64,000 nucleotides of DNA from Firm-04 sp964463355 (GTDB taxonomy: Bacteria > Bacillota > Clostridia > Oscillospirales > Ruminococcaceae), in assembly GCA_964463355.1 (NCBI GenBank), contig CAYXBP010000002.1:88267-152266 (forward strand). The letters are read 5' to 3'. A program made the position numbers and the translations under genes. Position 1 is the first letter of the stretch; each line of letters begins with the position of its first letter. Below are positions 1 to 9,192 of the stretch, one piece after another. The notes under the pieces were generated by a model. It ran no database searches. It was not told the origin of the DNA and saw only the letters and a program-made list of their open reading frames with translations.

Positions 1-2391
1 GTTGGCAGTAGATACGGCAAAGGAAACAAGCGTTGGTGGCACATCGACGTTTTCAAAAGTGCCAGACATGGAATCCTTTCCGCCGATGGATGCACAGCCA
101 AGTTCCAGTTGCGCCTTGAAGGCACCCAGCAGCGCAGAGAAGGGCTTACCCCAACGAGCGGGATCATTCTGAGTGCGCTCGAAATACTCCTGGAAGGTCA
201 GCCAGCACTGATGCCGACTGCCGCCTGCGGCGATCACTTTTGCCACAGACTCGATGACAGCCTCCATAGCACCGTGGTAGGGCGAATGCTCTGAGATGCT
301 GGGCTGGAAGCCGTATGCCATCAGCGAGCAGGTTGTGGTATCCCCTTGCAGTATGGGAATCTTTGCCGCCATTGCCTGTGTGGGAGTCAGCTGATAGACA
401 CCGCCAAAGGGCATCAGCACGGTACCCGCACCGATAGTGGAATCAAATTTCTCTACCAAGCCCTTCTGCGAACAGACATTCAAATCAGACATCAGTTCTT
501 TCCATCCATCGGGGGTATCCTCAAAGAGAATCGGGGCACTCTGCTGGGGCGCGGCTGCCACGATATCGGTATGCTTTTCCGCGCCATTGGAGTTCAAAAA
601 CGCTCTGGAAAGGTCAACGATCACATTACCATTCCAGTGCATACGCAGACGATTCGTATCTGTTGCCTTTGCCACCACGGTTGCCAGCAGATTCTCTGCT
701 GCGGCGGCTTTCATGAAGGCATCCACATCTTCTGGCGCAACAACCACCGCCATACGCTCCTGAGATTCAGAAATGGCAAGCTCGGTGCCGTCCAGACCGT
801 CATATTTTCTCGGCACTGCATTGAGGTCAATATCCAAGCCGTCGGTCAGCTCACCAATGGCGACCGATACACCGCCCGCGCCAAAATCATTGCAACGTTT
901 GATAAGCTTCGTCACGGCAGGGTCACGGAACAATCTTTGCAGCTTTCGTTCTTCAGGGGCATTGCCCTTTTGCACCTCCGCACCGCAATGGGTCAACGAT
1001 TCCAGCGTATGAGATTTGGAAGAGCCTGTTGCGCCACCACAGCCATCTCTGCCAGTTTTTCCACCCAGCAGGATGATCACATCGCCAGGCACGGGTGCTT
1101 CACGGCGGATATTCTCCGCAGGGGCAGCACCCACCACCGCGCCGATCTCCAGACGCTTTGCCACATAACCTGGGTGATACACCTCTGTGACATGACCCGT
1201 AGCCAGACCAATCTGGTTGCCGTAGGAGCTGTAGCCGTTTGCCGCACCCACCGTGATCTTTCTCTGGGGCAGCTTGCCAGGCATGGTATCTGCCACAGGC
1301 ACCAGCGGATTTGCCGCACCAGTCACGCGCATTGCCTGATACACATAGCTTCTGCCAGAAAGCGGGTCACGAATCGCACCGCCCAGGCAGGTTGCCGCAC
1401 CACCAAACGGTTCAATCTCGGTGGGGTGATTGTGGGTTTCGTTTTTAAACATCAAAATCCAGTCCTCATCACCAGCATCGGTTTCCACCTTAATCTTTAC
1501 AGAGCAGGCATTAATCTCCTCGCTTTCATCCAATGCAGGAATTTTCCCATCTGCCTTCAGCTTGCGCATTGCCATGGTTGCCATATCCATCAAGGTTACA
1601 GGCTTTGCCTCTCTACCCAGTTCTTTACGGATGCGCAGGTAGTCCTCATACGTTTCGCGGATATAGGGGGTGTCCACCTCCACATTATCGATCGTGGTCA
1701 GGAAGGTCGTATGGCGGCAGTGATCGCTCCAATAGGTATCAATCATGCGTATCTCAGTGATAGTTGGGTCACGGTGTTCTGTATCACGGAAGTAGGACTG
1801 GCAGAATTTGATATCATCCAAATCCATTGCCAGTGCATACTCATGTAAGAATGCTTTTAAGCCGCTCTCATCCAGCGTGCAGAAGCCCTCGAGAGTAGCG
1901 ACGGTGCTGGGGATAGCATAGTTGGTATCCAAAGAATCCACGGTGTCCAGTGATGCCTCACGGCTTTCCACGGGATTGATGAGATACTGCTTCAGACGGT
2001 CAAATTCGGCATCGGTAATGCTGCCGCCAACGATGTACACACGTGCATTGCGCACACGGCATCGCTCCTTACCGTTTAAGATCTGAATGCACTGTTCGCA
2101 AGAATCGGCGCGCTGATCAAACTGTCCAGGCAGATACTCTACAGCAAAAATACGCTCCTGATTAGAGAGCATAGGCAATTTTTCATAAACATAGTCCACG
2201 GCAGGCTCAGAGAACACAGTGGGCACAGCGCGGCGAAAATCCTCCTCCTCAATGTGGTCTGCATCGTAGCGGTTCAGCACGCGGATGCTCAGCACATTCA
2301 GGCGCAGTGCGGTACGCAAATCTGCCAACACAGACTGTGCTTCGACTGCAAAGGGGGGCTTTTTTTCGGTATAAATGCGATAAACTGACAT
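1..2391 (-). CDS. purL: Phosphoribosylformylglycinamidine synthase (partial, 3' end beyond window)
   Basis: Reading the minus strand from ATG at 2391 gives 797 open codons that run off the left edge. The enzyme makes FGAM from FGAR and glutamine in de novo purine synthesis. The N-terminal part begins MSVYRIYTEKKPPFAVEAQ. Visible hallmarks are DTYWSDHCRHTTFLTTIDN (linker and catalytic histidine region), FKNETHNHPTEIEPFGGAAT, the glycine-rich IILLGGKTGRDGCGGATGSS, and GASIGGKDSMSGTF-like sequence near the edge (CASIGGKDSMSGTF). This is the long single-chain form; the C-terminal glutaminase domain should lie outside the window. A Shine-Dalgarno GGAGG sits 9 bases before the ATG. The gene follows mtaB with only 24 bases between, so the two are probably cotranscribed. 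Several long plus-strand frames inside it are shadows. Confidence 0.96.
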   Translation of the reverse strand, partial: MSVYRIYTEKKPPFAVEAQSVLADLRTALRLNVLSIRVLNRYDADHIEEEDFRRAVPTVFSEPAVDYVYEKLPMLSNQERIFAVEYLPGQFDQRADSCEQCIQILNGKERCRVRNARVYIVGGSITDAEFDRLKQYLINPVESREASLDTVDSLDTNYAIPSTVATLEGFCTLDESGLKAFLHEYALAMDLDDIKFCQSYFRDTEHRDPTITEIRMIDTYWSDHCRHTTFLTTIDNVEVDTPYIRETYEDYLRIRKELGREAKPVTLMDMATMAMRKLKADGKIPALDESEEINACSVKIKVETDAGDEDWILMFKNETHNHPTEIEPFGGAATCLGGAIRDPLSGRSYVYQAMRVTGAANPLVPVADTMPGKLPQRKITVGAANGYSSYGNQIGLATGHVTEVYHPGYVAKRLEIGAVVGAAPAENIRREAPVPGDVIILLGGKTGRDGCGGATGSSKSHTLESLTHCGAEVQKGNAPEERKLQRLFRDPAVTKLIKRCNDFGAGGVSVAIGELTDGLDIDLNAVPRKYDGLDGTELAISESQERMAVVVAPEDVDAFMKAAAAENLLATVVAKATDTNRLRMHWNGNVIVDLSRAFLNSNGAEKHTDIVAAAPQQSAPILFEDTPDGWKELMSDLNVCSQKGLVEKFDSTIGAGTVLMPFGGVYQLTPTQAMAAKIPILQGDTTTCSLMAYGFQPSISEHSPYHGAMEAVIESVAKVIAAGGSRHQCWLTFQEYFERTQNDPARWGKPFSALLGAFKAQLELGCASIGGKDSMSGTFENVDVPPTLVSFAVSTAN

Positions 2392-2415
2392 AATGCAACA
2401 ACCTCCGGTTTTGTA

Positions 2416-3831
2416 TCATTGGATACGGGCGATACAGCAATCGTCCTCATACCCTTCTATTGTAACACAAATAATAGAATTGTGCAAACGTTTTTCGGCT
2501 TTTTCCGGAAAAATTTTCACAAGTGTACCATCTGGCATATGCCCTTGGTAATAGCTATGTGCATTTTGATACACAAGCGGCGCACTTTCAAGCGTCTTGT
2601 CCCAAAACCGTTCTCCGGATCCCGCGCAATCCTTGCAATTTTCCACCAGTACCGATACTGCACGCCCCACATATTGCTCCAGATGCTTTTTGGTACAACG
2701 TGCAGCCACCACCGCAAGCTCACTTGCGCGCTGATTTTTCACATCTCCAGGCACCTGATCTGGCATAGCGGCGGCGAGAGTGCCTTCTCTGGGCGAATAG
2801 GGAAAAATATGCACCTTGGCAAACCCGATCTGCTGTACCATTTGCAGGGTTTGGGCAAAATCCTGATCCGTTTCTCCAGGGAAGCCCACGATCACATCGG
2901 TAGTAATGGCAGATTCTGGAAACAGCGCGCGAATCTGATGCACGAGGTGATCATAGCTCAGCGAAGAATAGTGGCGATTCATTCGTCGCAGCACGCTATC
3001 TGCACCGCTTTGCAGCGAAAGATGAAACTGCGGGCAGAATTTTCCGCACGCTGCAAATCGCCGCAACAGTTCTGACGTAATGCGCTCTGGTTCCAGTGAG
3101 CCAAGCCGCACGCGTCGGATTCCTTCGGGCGCGGCACAGGCATCTACGGCATCTGCAAGGGAATCTCCCGTATCAACGCCATAAAATCCAAGGTTGATCC
3201 CCGTCAGTACGATCTCTTGAAAGCCTTGTTCGGCAAGGCTTTTGGCCTCCGCAGCAATGCTCTCCAGCGGCATGGAACGGCATCTGCCGCGTGCATAGGG
3301 AATGATGCAGTAGGTGCAAAACTGATTGCAGCCCTCCTGTATTTTGAGAAACGCCCTGGTGCGTTGTGTATCAGCACTGGCAAGCAATGAAAAAGGCTCC
3401 CCGCCTTTGGGTAAATAGGGCACGATGACATTACAGGGAGTATCGGCAGCCGGTTTTGATTGTGCAGAGGGGCATTCACTTTTGTGGTTGTTCAGGAAAT
3501 GTGCTTGCAGCAAGGCAGCGATCTGTTCTCGATTTTTGGTGCCCACCACATAATCCGCCTCATCAAAAGCATCCTTGGGAAAAGCCTGCGGCCAGCAACC
3601 CGTCAGCACAATCACCGCTTTGGGATAGCGTTTGCGCAGTGAGCGCATGGTCTGCCGCACTTTGCGCACGCTCTCGGCGGTTACTGCACAACTGTTGATG
3701 ATCAAACAATCTGCAAGCATGGCGCGCGCTGCTTCATCAAAGCCATTGTCCAGCAGCAGTTTACGGATTCCTGCACTATCTGCCTGATTGACTTTACATC
3801 CAAAAGTAAATACTTTGAATTTTTTTAACAT
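2416..3831 (-). CDS. mtaB: tRNA (t6A37) methylthiotransferase MtaB
   Basis: 471 residues. Radical SAM enzyme that adds a methylthio group to N6-threonylcarbamoyladenosine at position 37 of tRNA. The N-terminal UPF0004 domain carries the three auxiliary-cluster cysteines (C12 in FGCKVNQ, C48 in INSCAV, C79 in LTGCWP). The radical SAM motif CxxxCxxC is at C168, C172 and C175 (GCNQFCTYC), followed by IIPYARGRCRS. The FGCKVNQ start separates MtaB from MiaB and RimO. A TRAM-like C-terminal part follows residue 400. It lies just upstream of purL on the same strand. Identification is from motifs; the choice of MtaB over MiaB rests on the N-terminal signature. Confidence 0.9.
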   Translation of the reverse strand: MLKKFKVFTFGCKVNQADSAGIRKLLLDNGFDEAARAMLADCLIINSCAVTAESVRKVRQTMRSLRKRYPKAVIVLTGCWPQAFPKDAFDEADYVVGTKNREQIAALLQAHFLNNHKSECPSAQSKPAADTPCNVIVPYLPKGGEPFSLLASADTQRTRAFLKIQEGCNQFCTYCIIPYARGRCRSMPLESIAAEAKSLAEQGFQEIVLTGINLGFYGVDTGDSLADAVDACAAPEGIRRVRLGSLEPERITSELLRRFAACGKFCPQFHLSLQSGADSVLRRMNRHYSSLSYDHLVHQIRALFPESAITTDVIVGFPGETDQDFAQTLQMVQQIGFAKVHIFPYSPREGTLAAAMPDQVPGDVKNQRASELAVVAARCTKKHLEQYVGRAVSVLVENCKDCAGSGERFWDKTLESAPLVYQNAHSYYQGHMPDGTLVKIFPEKAEKRLHNSIICVTIEGYEDDCCIARIQ

Positions 3832-3976
3832 AAAAACGTTCTCCTCTGGATTTGTTTACTTTGCACAAATATTTGAAGGTTTTATTGTGCAATATGCACT
3901 GGATATCGGAGGTGGCGAAAAGAATTTCACCCAAGCCGAAAAAATGGGTCAAATATCCGAAAAATGGCGATTTTGC

Positions 3977-4005
3977 TTGACAAACCGCATTTATAATGTT
4001 ATGAT
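3977..4005 (+). promoter_or_regulatory. Sigma-A promoter of the HPr-like gene
   Basis: TTGACA at 3977-3982, 17 bases, then TATGAT at 4000-4005. It points at the small gene starting at 4101, leaving a leader of about 85 bases. Confidence 0.75.
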
Positions 4006-4100
4006 TAGCACAGAAATGGTCATACTAATGCACACTGCAAGAAGCAAAGTGCGGTATCTCAACCGTATTCCGCAGAAAAATGAAAATGAGGTAAACTGCT

Positions 4101-4355
4101 ATGTCTACGATGACAGTTTTTCTTCCTGCGATCACCGATGTAACGGAATTTGTTAACATCATGGGGCGGTTCCCCTTTGAAGCACAGCTGACCGTTGGTT
4201 CCTACGCTGTGGACGCAAAATCCCTGATGGGCATCTTCACCCTTGATCGTGCACAGCCCTTGCGGTTGGTTGCTGAAACAACGGATTCCGACGCACTAAC
4301 TGACCTGACACAAGCCATTGGCAGATTTTTACAGCCCATTTCTCAAGAAGCATAA
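4101..4355 (+). CDS. HPr-family protein lacking the phosphorylatable histidine
   Basis: 84 residues with the length and strand order of HPr phosphocarriers. The second half AKSLMGIFTLDRAQPLRL aligns with the HPr Ser46 region (KSIMGVMSL), so the regulatory serine is present as S41. The N-terminal loop that normally reads HARPA around His15 is replaced by sequence without any histidine (the protein has none there). It therefore cannot carry phosphate from enzyme I in the usual way; by analogy with Bacillus Crh it could act as a serine-phosphorylated regulator. A GAGGT ribosome site precedes the ATG and a good promoter lies 100 bases upstream. Monocistronic. Family is clear, role is inferred. 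Confidence 0.75.
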   Translation: MSTMTVFLPAITDVTEFVNIMGRFPFEAQLTVGSYAVDAKSLMGIFTLDRAQPLRLVAETTDSDALTDLTQAIGRFLQPISQEA

Positions 4356-4527
4356 ACAGGGCACACAAACAAACGCATTTTTCTCATTGGGAGGCAGATG
4401 CTGCTCCTACTCCCCCTTTTTTCATGTTGCTCCCCAGCCATGGGGGGCAATACCAATTCCGTGGCTGACTGCATCCGATGCTGCTGGCTGCGTTATTATA
4501 CATTCAACCCCCTCTCATTTTTCTTTC

Positions 4528-4549
4528 GACGGCTTTTGCCGTCTTTTTT
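4528..4549 (+). terminator. Intrinsic terminator
   Basis: GACGGC-TTTT-GCCGTC followed by six T. It lies 170 bases past the HPr-like gene and facing the end of the next minus-strand gene. The 170-base gap holds no recognisable gene. Confidence 0.7.
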
Positions 4550-4579
4550 GTTGCCGAAAAAGCCAGAATATCCTCGCAG

Positions 4580-5122
4580 TCACAGCAGCCTTCGCGCCAT
4601 CAGATAATATGTACCTTCCGCGGCATAAAAAAAGTAGGAATAATCAGTAAAATCCGTACGGCAGCGAATCGCCTGCACAGTACCCTCTCGCGTTTTCAAA
4701 CGGGTGGTATCGCCATCAAACTGATCATCCAGAAAATAATCGGTGAAATCGTGGTAATTGGTCAGATATTGCTCGCTGTCGGCTTCCTGTCCAAAGCACT
4801 GCGTCAACACATCGGCAATGTCGCCATCCATGCGCATCACGATGCCCGTGTAATGACTGTGGCTTTCTGCCGTGCCCCGTTCAAAAGTGTAAAGCGGTGT
4901 CAGCAAATGCTCCGTGCCAATGTGATAAGTGTCACGCATATGCTTGACCTCCTGCTCGCTGAAGCTTTCACGCAGAACGATAAACTGGTTGCGAAAAAAA
5001 TAGTTGATGCCAAAATATGCCGCCGTTGAAAGAATCCCCAGTGTGATGACGATGATCACAATGGGTTTCATCAGTGCGCTGATACTGCGACTGCGCTCAT
5101 AGGGTGATTGATAACTGTTCAT
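4580..5122 (-). CDS. Conserved membrane-anchored protein, function unknown
   Basis: 180 residues from ATG at 5122, chosen because GAAAGAGG lies just upstream; an in-frame ATG at 5245 has no ribosome site and would add 41 unlikely residues. One transmembrane helix near residues 20-42 (IVIIVITLGILSTAAYFGIN) is followed by an acidic extracytoplasmic domain of about 135 residues rich in aromatic and charged positions, ending YLMARRLL. No catalytic motif recognised. It stands alone between convergent terminators. Reads like a small DUF-type Clostridial membrane protein. Confidence 0.65.
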   Translation of the reverse strand: MNSYQSPYERSRSISALMKPIVIIVITLGILSTAAYFGINYFFRNQFIVLRESFSEQEVKHMRDTYHIGTEHLLTPLYTFERGTAESHSHYTGIVMRMDGDIADVLTQCFGQEADSEQYLTNYHDFTDYFLDDQFDGDTTRLKTREGTVQAIRCRTDFTDYSYFFYAAEGTYYLMARRLL

Positions 5123-5266
5123 GTGATTTGCCTCTTTCCGTAGTATGTGAATATGCATAGTATAGCATATTTTCATGCGAAATGCAAGGGATAGACTGTT
5201 GCACTCTGTGGGCATATCTGCGATAACTTTTGAAAAGGCTTGCACAATATATGGTTTTTTGGAAAG

Positions 5267-5294
5267 AAAAAAGCCCCAAAGTAGGGGCTTTTTT
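5267..5294 (-). terminator. Terminator of the citrate synthase gene (probably bidirectional)
   Basis: AGCCCC-6-GGGGCT stem with A-tract and T-tract on both sides, 18 bases past the stop of the citrate synthase gene. Confidence 0.8.
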
Positions 5295-5311
5295 GCATCA
5301 TTTGCAATTGA

Positions 5312-6682
5312 TTACCGCTGATCAATGGGTACATATGCGGCATCTGGTTTGACGCTGCGGTAAGCAGGCCGAATAATTTTGTTGCCGTTAAGCAGTTCCT
5401 CCAAACGGTGTGCCGACCACCCTGCGATACGTGCCATGGCAAACAGCGGCGTAAACAACTCGCTGGGCAGTTCCAGCATACGGTACATCAAACCTGAATA
5501 AAAATCAATATTGGCACACACACCCTTATAGATCCGTCGTTCCTCAGCGATGACCTTCGGCGCAAGCTGTTCGATCATGGAATACAGCGCATATTCCTTC
5601 ATGCACTGCTTCTCTTCGGCTAGCTGCTGCACATAGCCACGCAGAATCGTCGCGCGGGGATCGCTTTGAGAATACACCGCGTGGCCCATGCCATAAATTA
5701 AGCCAGAATGATCAAAAGCATCCTTATGCAAAATCCGGCGCAGATAGTCCGCGACTTCTTCCTCATCAGTCCAGTCGTGAACGCTTTCTTTGATATCGTC
5801 AAACATTTGCACCACTTTGATATTAGCACCGCCGTGCTTGGGACCTTTCAGAGAGCCAAGTGCCGCAGCCATGGTAGAGTAAGTATCAGTGCCGGATGAA
5901 GTAACCACATGGACGGTAAAACTGGAATTATTGCCGCCTCCGTGTTCCGCGTGCAGCACCAGTGCCAAATCCAGAATTTTAGCTTCCAGCGCGGAAAACT
6001 TACGATCCTCACGCAAAATGCTCAACAGGTTTTCGGCAGTGGACATGGCAGGATCTGGTTGATGAAGGAACAGACTCTCATCGTTTTTGTAGTAACGATA
6101 TGCCTGATAGCCGTAGACGGCGATGAGTGGAAACTGCGCAATCAGTTGGATGCACTGCCGCAACACATTGGATACGGAAGTATCGTTTGGATTGTGATCA
6201 TACGAATAGAGTGTCAACACGCTGCGCGCGAGAGTATTCATCATATCATCGCTGGGGGATTTCATGATGACATCACGGGTGAAGGAGGGCGGAAGCGAGC
6301 GGCAGCTGCGCAGCAGGGTGCAAAACTCGTCCAGTTGGGCATGGTTAGGCAGCTCACCAAACAACAGCAAATACGCTGTTTCTTCGTATCCGAAGCGGTT
6401 ATCGCTAACAAAGCCCTGCACCAAATCTGCGATATTGTAGCCGCGGAAGAACAGCTGTCCCTCGCCTGGTTCAGTACCATTGGGGCCTTCTACGCCAGGT
6501 ACAATTTTGCTGACATTGGTCAGACCCGCGCAAACACCTTTGCCGTTGATATCGCGCAAGCCGCGTTTGACATCATATTTTGCGTATAACGAGGGGTCGA
6601 TCTGGTAGTTTTTTTCACAGAGTGAGGTCAGTTGCTCGATCTTTGACTGCATTGCAAACTTGTTGAGCATAGGTTTTTCCAT
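5312..6682 (-). CDS. Citrate synthase
   Basis: 456 residues; condenses acetyl-CoA and oxaloacetate to citrate. Active-site histidines are visible as H247-region LHAEHGGGNNSSFT, H283 in GPKHGGAN and H334 in YGMGHAVYSQSDPRA, and the C-terminal NIDFYSGLMY contains the catalytic aspartate. An N-terminal extension of about 50 residues is typical of the clostridial citrate/2-methylcitrate synthase form. The ribosome site GGAAGGAG is strong. It follows pheT with a 47-base gap, so readthrough is possible. No other TCA genes are nearby, fitting a biosynthetic branch that supplies 2-oxoglutarate. Citrate versus methylcitrate specificity cannot be read from sequence alone. Confidence 0.93.
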   Translation of the reverse strand: MEKPMLNKFAMQSKIEQLTSLCEKNYQIDPSLYAKYDVKRGLRDINGKGVCAGLTNVSKIVPGVEGPNGTEPGEGQLFFRGYNIADLVQGFVSDNRFGYEETAYLLLFGELPNHAQLDEFCTLLRSCRSLPPSFTRDVIMKSPSDDMMNTLARSVLTLYSYDHNPNDTSVSNVLRQCIQLIAQFPLIAVYGYQAYRYYKNDESLFLHQPDPAMSTAENLLSILREDRKFSALEAKILDLALVLHAEHGGGNNSSFTVHVVTSSGTDTYSTMAAALGSLKGPKHGGANIKVVQMFDDIKESVHDWTDEEEVADYLRRILHKDAFDHSGLIYGMGHAVYSQSDPRATILRGYVQQLAEEKQCMKEYALYSMIEQLAPKVIAEERRIYKGVCANIDFYSGLMYRMLELPSELFTPLFAMARIAGWSAHRLEELLNGNKIIRPAYRSVKPDAAYVPIDQR

Positions 6683-6729
6683 GTGAATCGGCTCCTTCCT
6701 GTGGGGGATGGTTGGTTTTTCGTTGATTT

Positions 6730-9159
6730 TCAGCGTTGGGTGATCTCGAACTGCTTTCCCAGCTTTTTCAGGATCGTTGCCACAAATTTGTCTATCTCAC
6801 TGTCAGTAAAGGCGTGATCATCGGGAGTAAAGGTCAGTGCAAAAGCCATGGACTGCTTGCCTTTTTCAATCTGCTCACCGCGATAGACATCGAACAGGGT
6901 TACATCGCCCAGTGCCTTGCAAGCGTTTTTCATGGCGGTAATCAGGTCGCCACACAGGACGGTATCCTCCACCAACAGTGCCAGATCGCGACGCACAGTT
7001 GGGTATTTGGGCAGCGGTGTAAAATGATACGCGCAGTGCAGCACGGGCATCAACAGATCAAGGGAGATCTCACAGAAACAGGCAGTATGTTCGGGAATCA
7101 GGCTGTCGGCAAGATCGTGGGCAAGCATGCCTACGAAACCGAGCTTCACATCACCCAGGAATACTTCTGCGGTCATGCCAGGATGCAAGAAGGGATAGGC
7201 GGCTGCATCTTCAGGCTTTTTGTATTGAAAAGTCAGGCGGAAGCTGTCTGCGAGTGCTTCAAGCACCGCCTTACCTGCAAAGAAATCCACTTTGCTGCCG
7301 AACAGCGCAATGGCGAGGGCTTCCTTTTCTTTCGGGGGTTCCACGGGAGGGATGGTATCTGCATGGAAGGTCTTTGCCACCTCGAACAATCTGCCGCTGT
7401 CGTTACCACGACGGATATTCCGCACTACCGCATTAACCATGGAGGGCGTGAGCATGGTGCGCATCACGGAGAGATCCTCGCTGATGGGATTGCGGATGCG
7501 GATCGCCTTGCGCTGGGGTGCATCCTCGGGCAAACGGAGCATATCAAAATCCTTTGGGGAGCAGAACGAGTAATGGACTGTTTCATAACAGCCCTGCGCG
7601 CACAGCGTCTGCTTCAGCTTCAACAGATTGCGCTGCTTGTCGTTTCTGCCGCCAGGCGTAACCTGTGCCGCAGCAAGGAATGTGGGTTTGATGTGATCGT
7701 AGCCGTACATACGAATGAGTTCCTCGGCAATATCAGGGGCATTCTCGATATCCTCGCGGTAGGGGGGCACCTGTATCCGCAGTGTATCACCTTCTATTGC
7801 GGGCTGAAAATCAAGGTTTGTCATAATGCGCAAGATTTCCGCATCGGGGATGGTGATGCCAAGCAATGCGTTCATTTTTGCGATGCTCACTGCAAGCGGG
7901 CGACGCGCAATGGCATTGCCTGCGGATACCTCAAAGTGTGAGGCTGTCACGATACCGCAGCCCAGCGCCTCAATGAGATGCAGCGCGCGCTGCATACCCA
8001 ACTGTGTGGTATACTCATCCAAGCCCTTTTCAAATCGTGCGGAGGAGTCAGAGTGTTGCCCAAGTCCGCGCGCAGTCCGTCGGACATTATCTCTTGCAAA
8101 TTTGGCAGATTCAAACACCACATCGACAGTATCGGGTTTGATCTCGGAGTTTAAGCCGCCCATGATACCCGCCAGTGCTACAGGCTTTTTGCCATCGCAG
8201 ACCACCAGATTGGCAGGGCTGAGCTTAAATTCCTTTTCGTCCAGCGTGACGATCGGTTCCCCTTCAGTCGCGCGGCGCACGCAGATGGCGTTATCTTCCA
8301 GATTGCGCAAATCGAAAGCGTGCATGGGCTGACCAAATTCTTTTAGCACATAGTTTGTGATATCCACGATATTGGAGATGGAGCGAATGCCCACCAATGC
8401 CAATCTGCGACGCATCCATGCAGGAGAAGTGCCTATTTTCACATCACGGACGTAATGTGCGATATAGCGTGGGCAGAGTTCGGGTGCCTCTACCATTACT
8501 GTAAAATGTTCCAATGTTGAAGCATCTGGTGTGAAATCCAGTGCAGGCATTTTCAGCGGCTTACCCAATGCAGCGGCAACTTCCCTTGCAATGCCCAGCA
8601 CCGACTGACAATCGGGACGATTGGCGGTAATGCTGATGTCGTACATCCAGTCGTCCAATCCGACGATAGGTTTCACATCAGCACCGTTTTCGGCATCGGC
8701 GGGCAGCACCAGCAGACCGCAATAATCCCCACCGGGATACAGATCTTCGTTGAGTCCGATTTCTACGCCAGAGCAGAGCATACCAGCAGATTCATAACCA
8801 CGCATTTTGCCTTTTTTGATTTTCATGACACCTTCTATGGTGACATGATCTTTCGCTGTGGCATAGACCGTTGCGCCAACCAATGCCGCGGGATACTTTC
8901 CGCCGACTTTGACATTATCCGCACCGCAGCAAATTTGGAACATACCTTTCTCGCCGCAATCCACCTGGCAAACATGGAGATGGGTATCGGGTACAGGCTC
9001 ACATTCTTTCACTTCGCCGACCACCACGCCAGAAACATCCGCGCCCAGTTCGGTAAGCGTTTCCACCTCAAAGCCGCAGTCAAAAAGTTTTTCCTGCAAT
9101 TGTTGTGGCGTTACATCAATATCTACATATTCTTTCAACCAACTAAGGGGTATCAGCAT
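6730..9159 (-). CDS. pheT: Phenylalanine--tRNA ligase beta subunit
   Basis: 809 residues from ATG at 9159, preceded by GAAAGGAAG; the in-frame ATG at 9192 is less likely. Domains in order: N-terminal MLIPLSWLKEYVDIDV, the OB-fold EMAP tRNA-binding domain (about 40-150, GVVVGEVKECEPVPDTHLHV), B3/B4 editing domain (about 210-390, ending HSDSSARFEKGLD), B5 domain (about 400-475), core domain, and the C-terminal FDX-ACB anticodon-binding domain (PKYPTVRRDLALLVEDTV). Works as alpha2-beta2 with PheS, encoded 33 bases upstream. Confidence 0.97.
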   Translation of the reverse strand: MLIPLSWLKEYVDIDVTPQQLQEKLFDCGFEVETLTELGADVSGVVVGEVKECEPVPDTHLHVCQVDCGEKGMFQICCGADNVKVGGKYPAALVGATVYATAKDHVTIEGVMKIKKGKMRGYESAGMLCSGVEIGLNEDLYPGGDYCGLLVLPADAENGADVKPIVGLDDWMYDISITANRPDCQSVLGIAREVAAALGKPLKMPALDFTPDASTLEHFTVMVEAPELCPRYIAHYVRDVKIGTSPAWMRRRLALVGIRSISNIVDITNYVLKEFGQPMHAFDLRNLEDNAICVRRATEGEPIVTLDEKEFKLSPANLVVCDGKKPVALAGIMGGLNSEIKPDTVDVVFESAKFARDNVRRTARGLGQHSDSSARFEKGLDEYTTQLGMQRALHLIEALGCGIVTASHFEVSAGNAIARRPLAVSIAKMNALLGITIPDAEILRIMTNLDFQPAIEGDTLRIQVPPYREDIENAPDIAEELIRMYGYDHIKPTFLAAAQVTPGGRNDKQRNLLKLKQTLCAQGCYETVHYSFCSPKDFDMLRLPEDAPQRKAIRIRNPISEDLSVMRTMLTPSMVNAVVRNIRRGNDSGRLFEVAKTFHADTIPPVEPPKEKEALAIALFGSKVDFFAGKAVLEALADSFRLTFQYKKPEDAAAYPFLHPGMTAEVFLGDVKLGFVGMLAHDLADSLIPEHTACFCEISLDLLMPVLHCAYHFTPLPKYPTVRRDLALLVEDTVLCGDLITAMKNACKALGDVTLFDVYRGEQIEKGKQSMAFALTFTPDDHAFTDSEIDKFVATILKKLGKQFEITQR

Positions 9160-9192
9160 AACTATGATCTTCCTTTCTATTGCAAGCGGCAC

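Noticed and set aside
346..1848. A 500-codon plus-strand open frame
   Set aside because: It lies antisense to purL, whose conserved motifs are unmistakable, and its product is histidine/cysteine-rich low-order sequence without a family.
2392..2415. Possible purine riboswitch before purL
   Set aside because: Only 24 bases separate mtaB and purL, too short for an aptamer.
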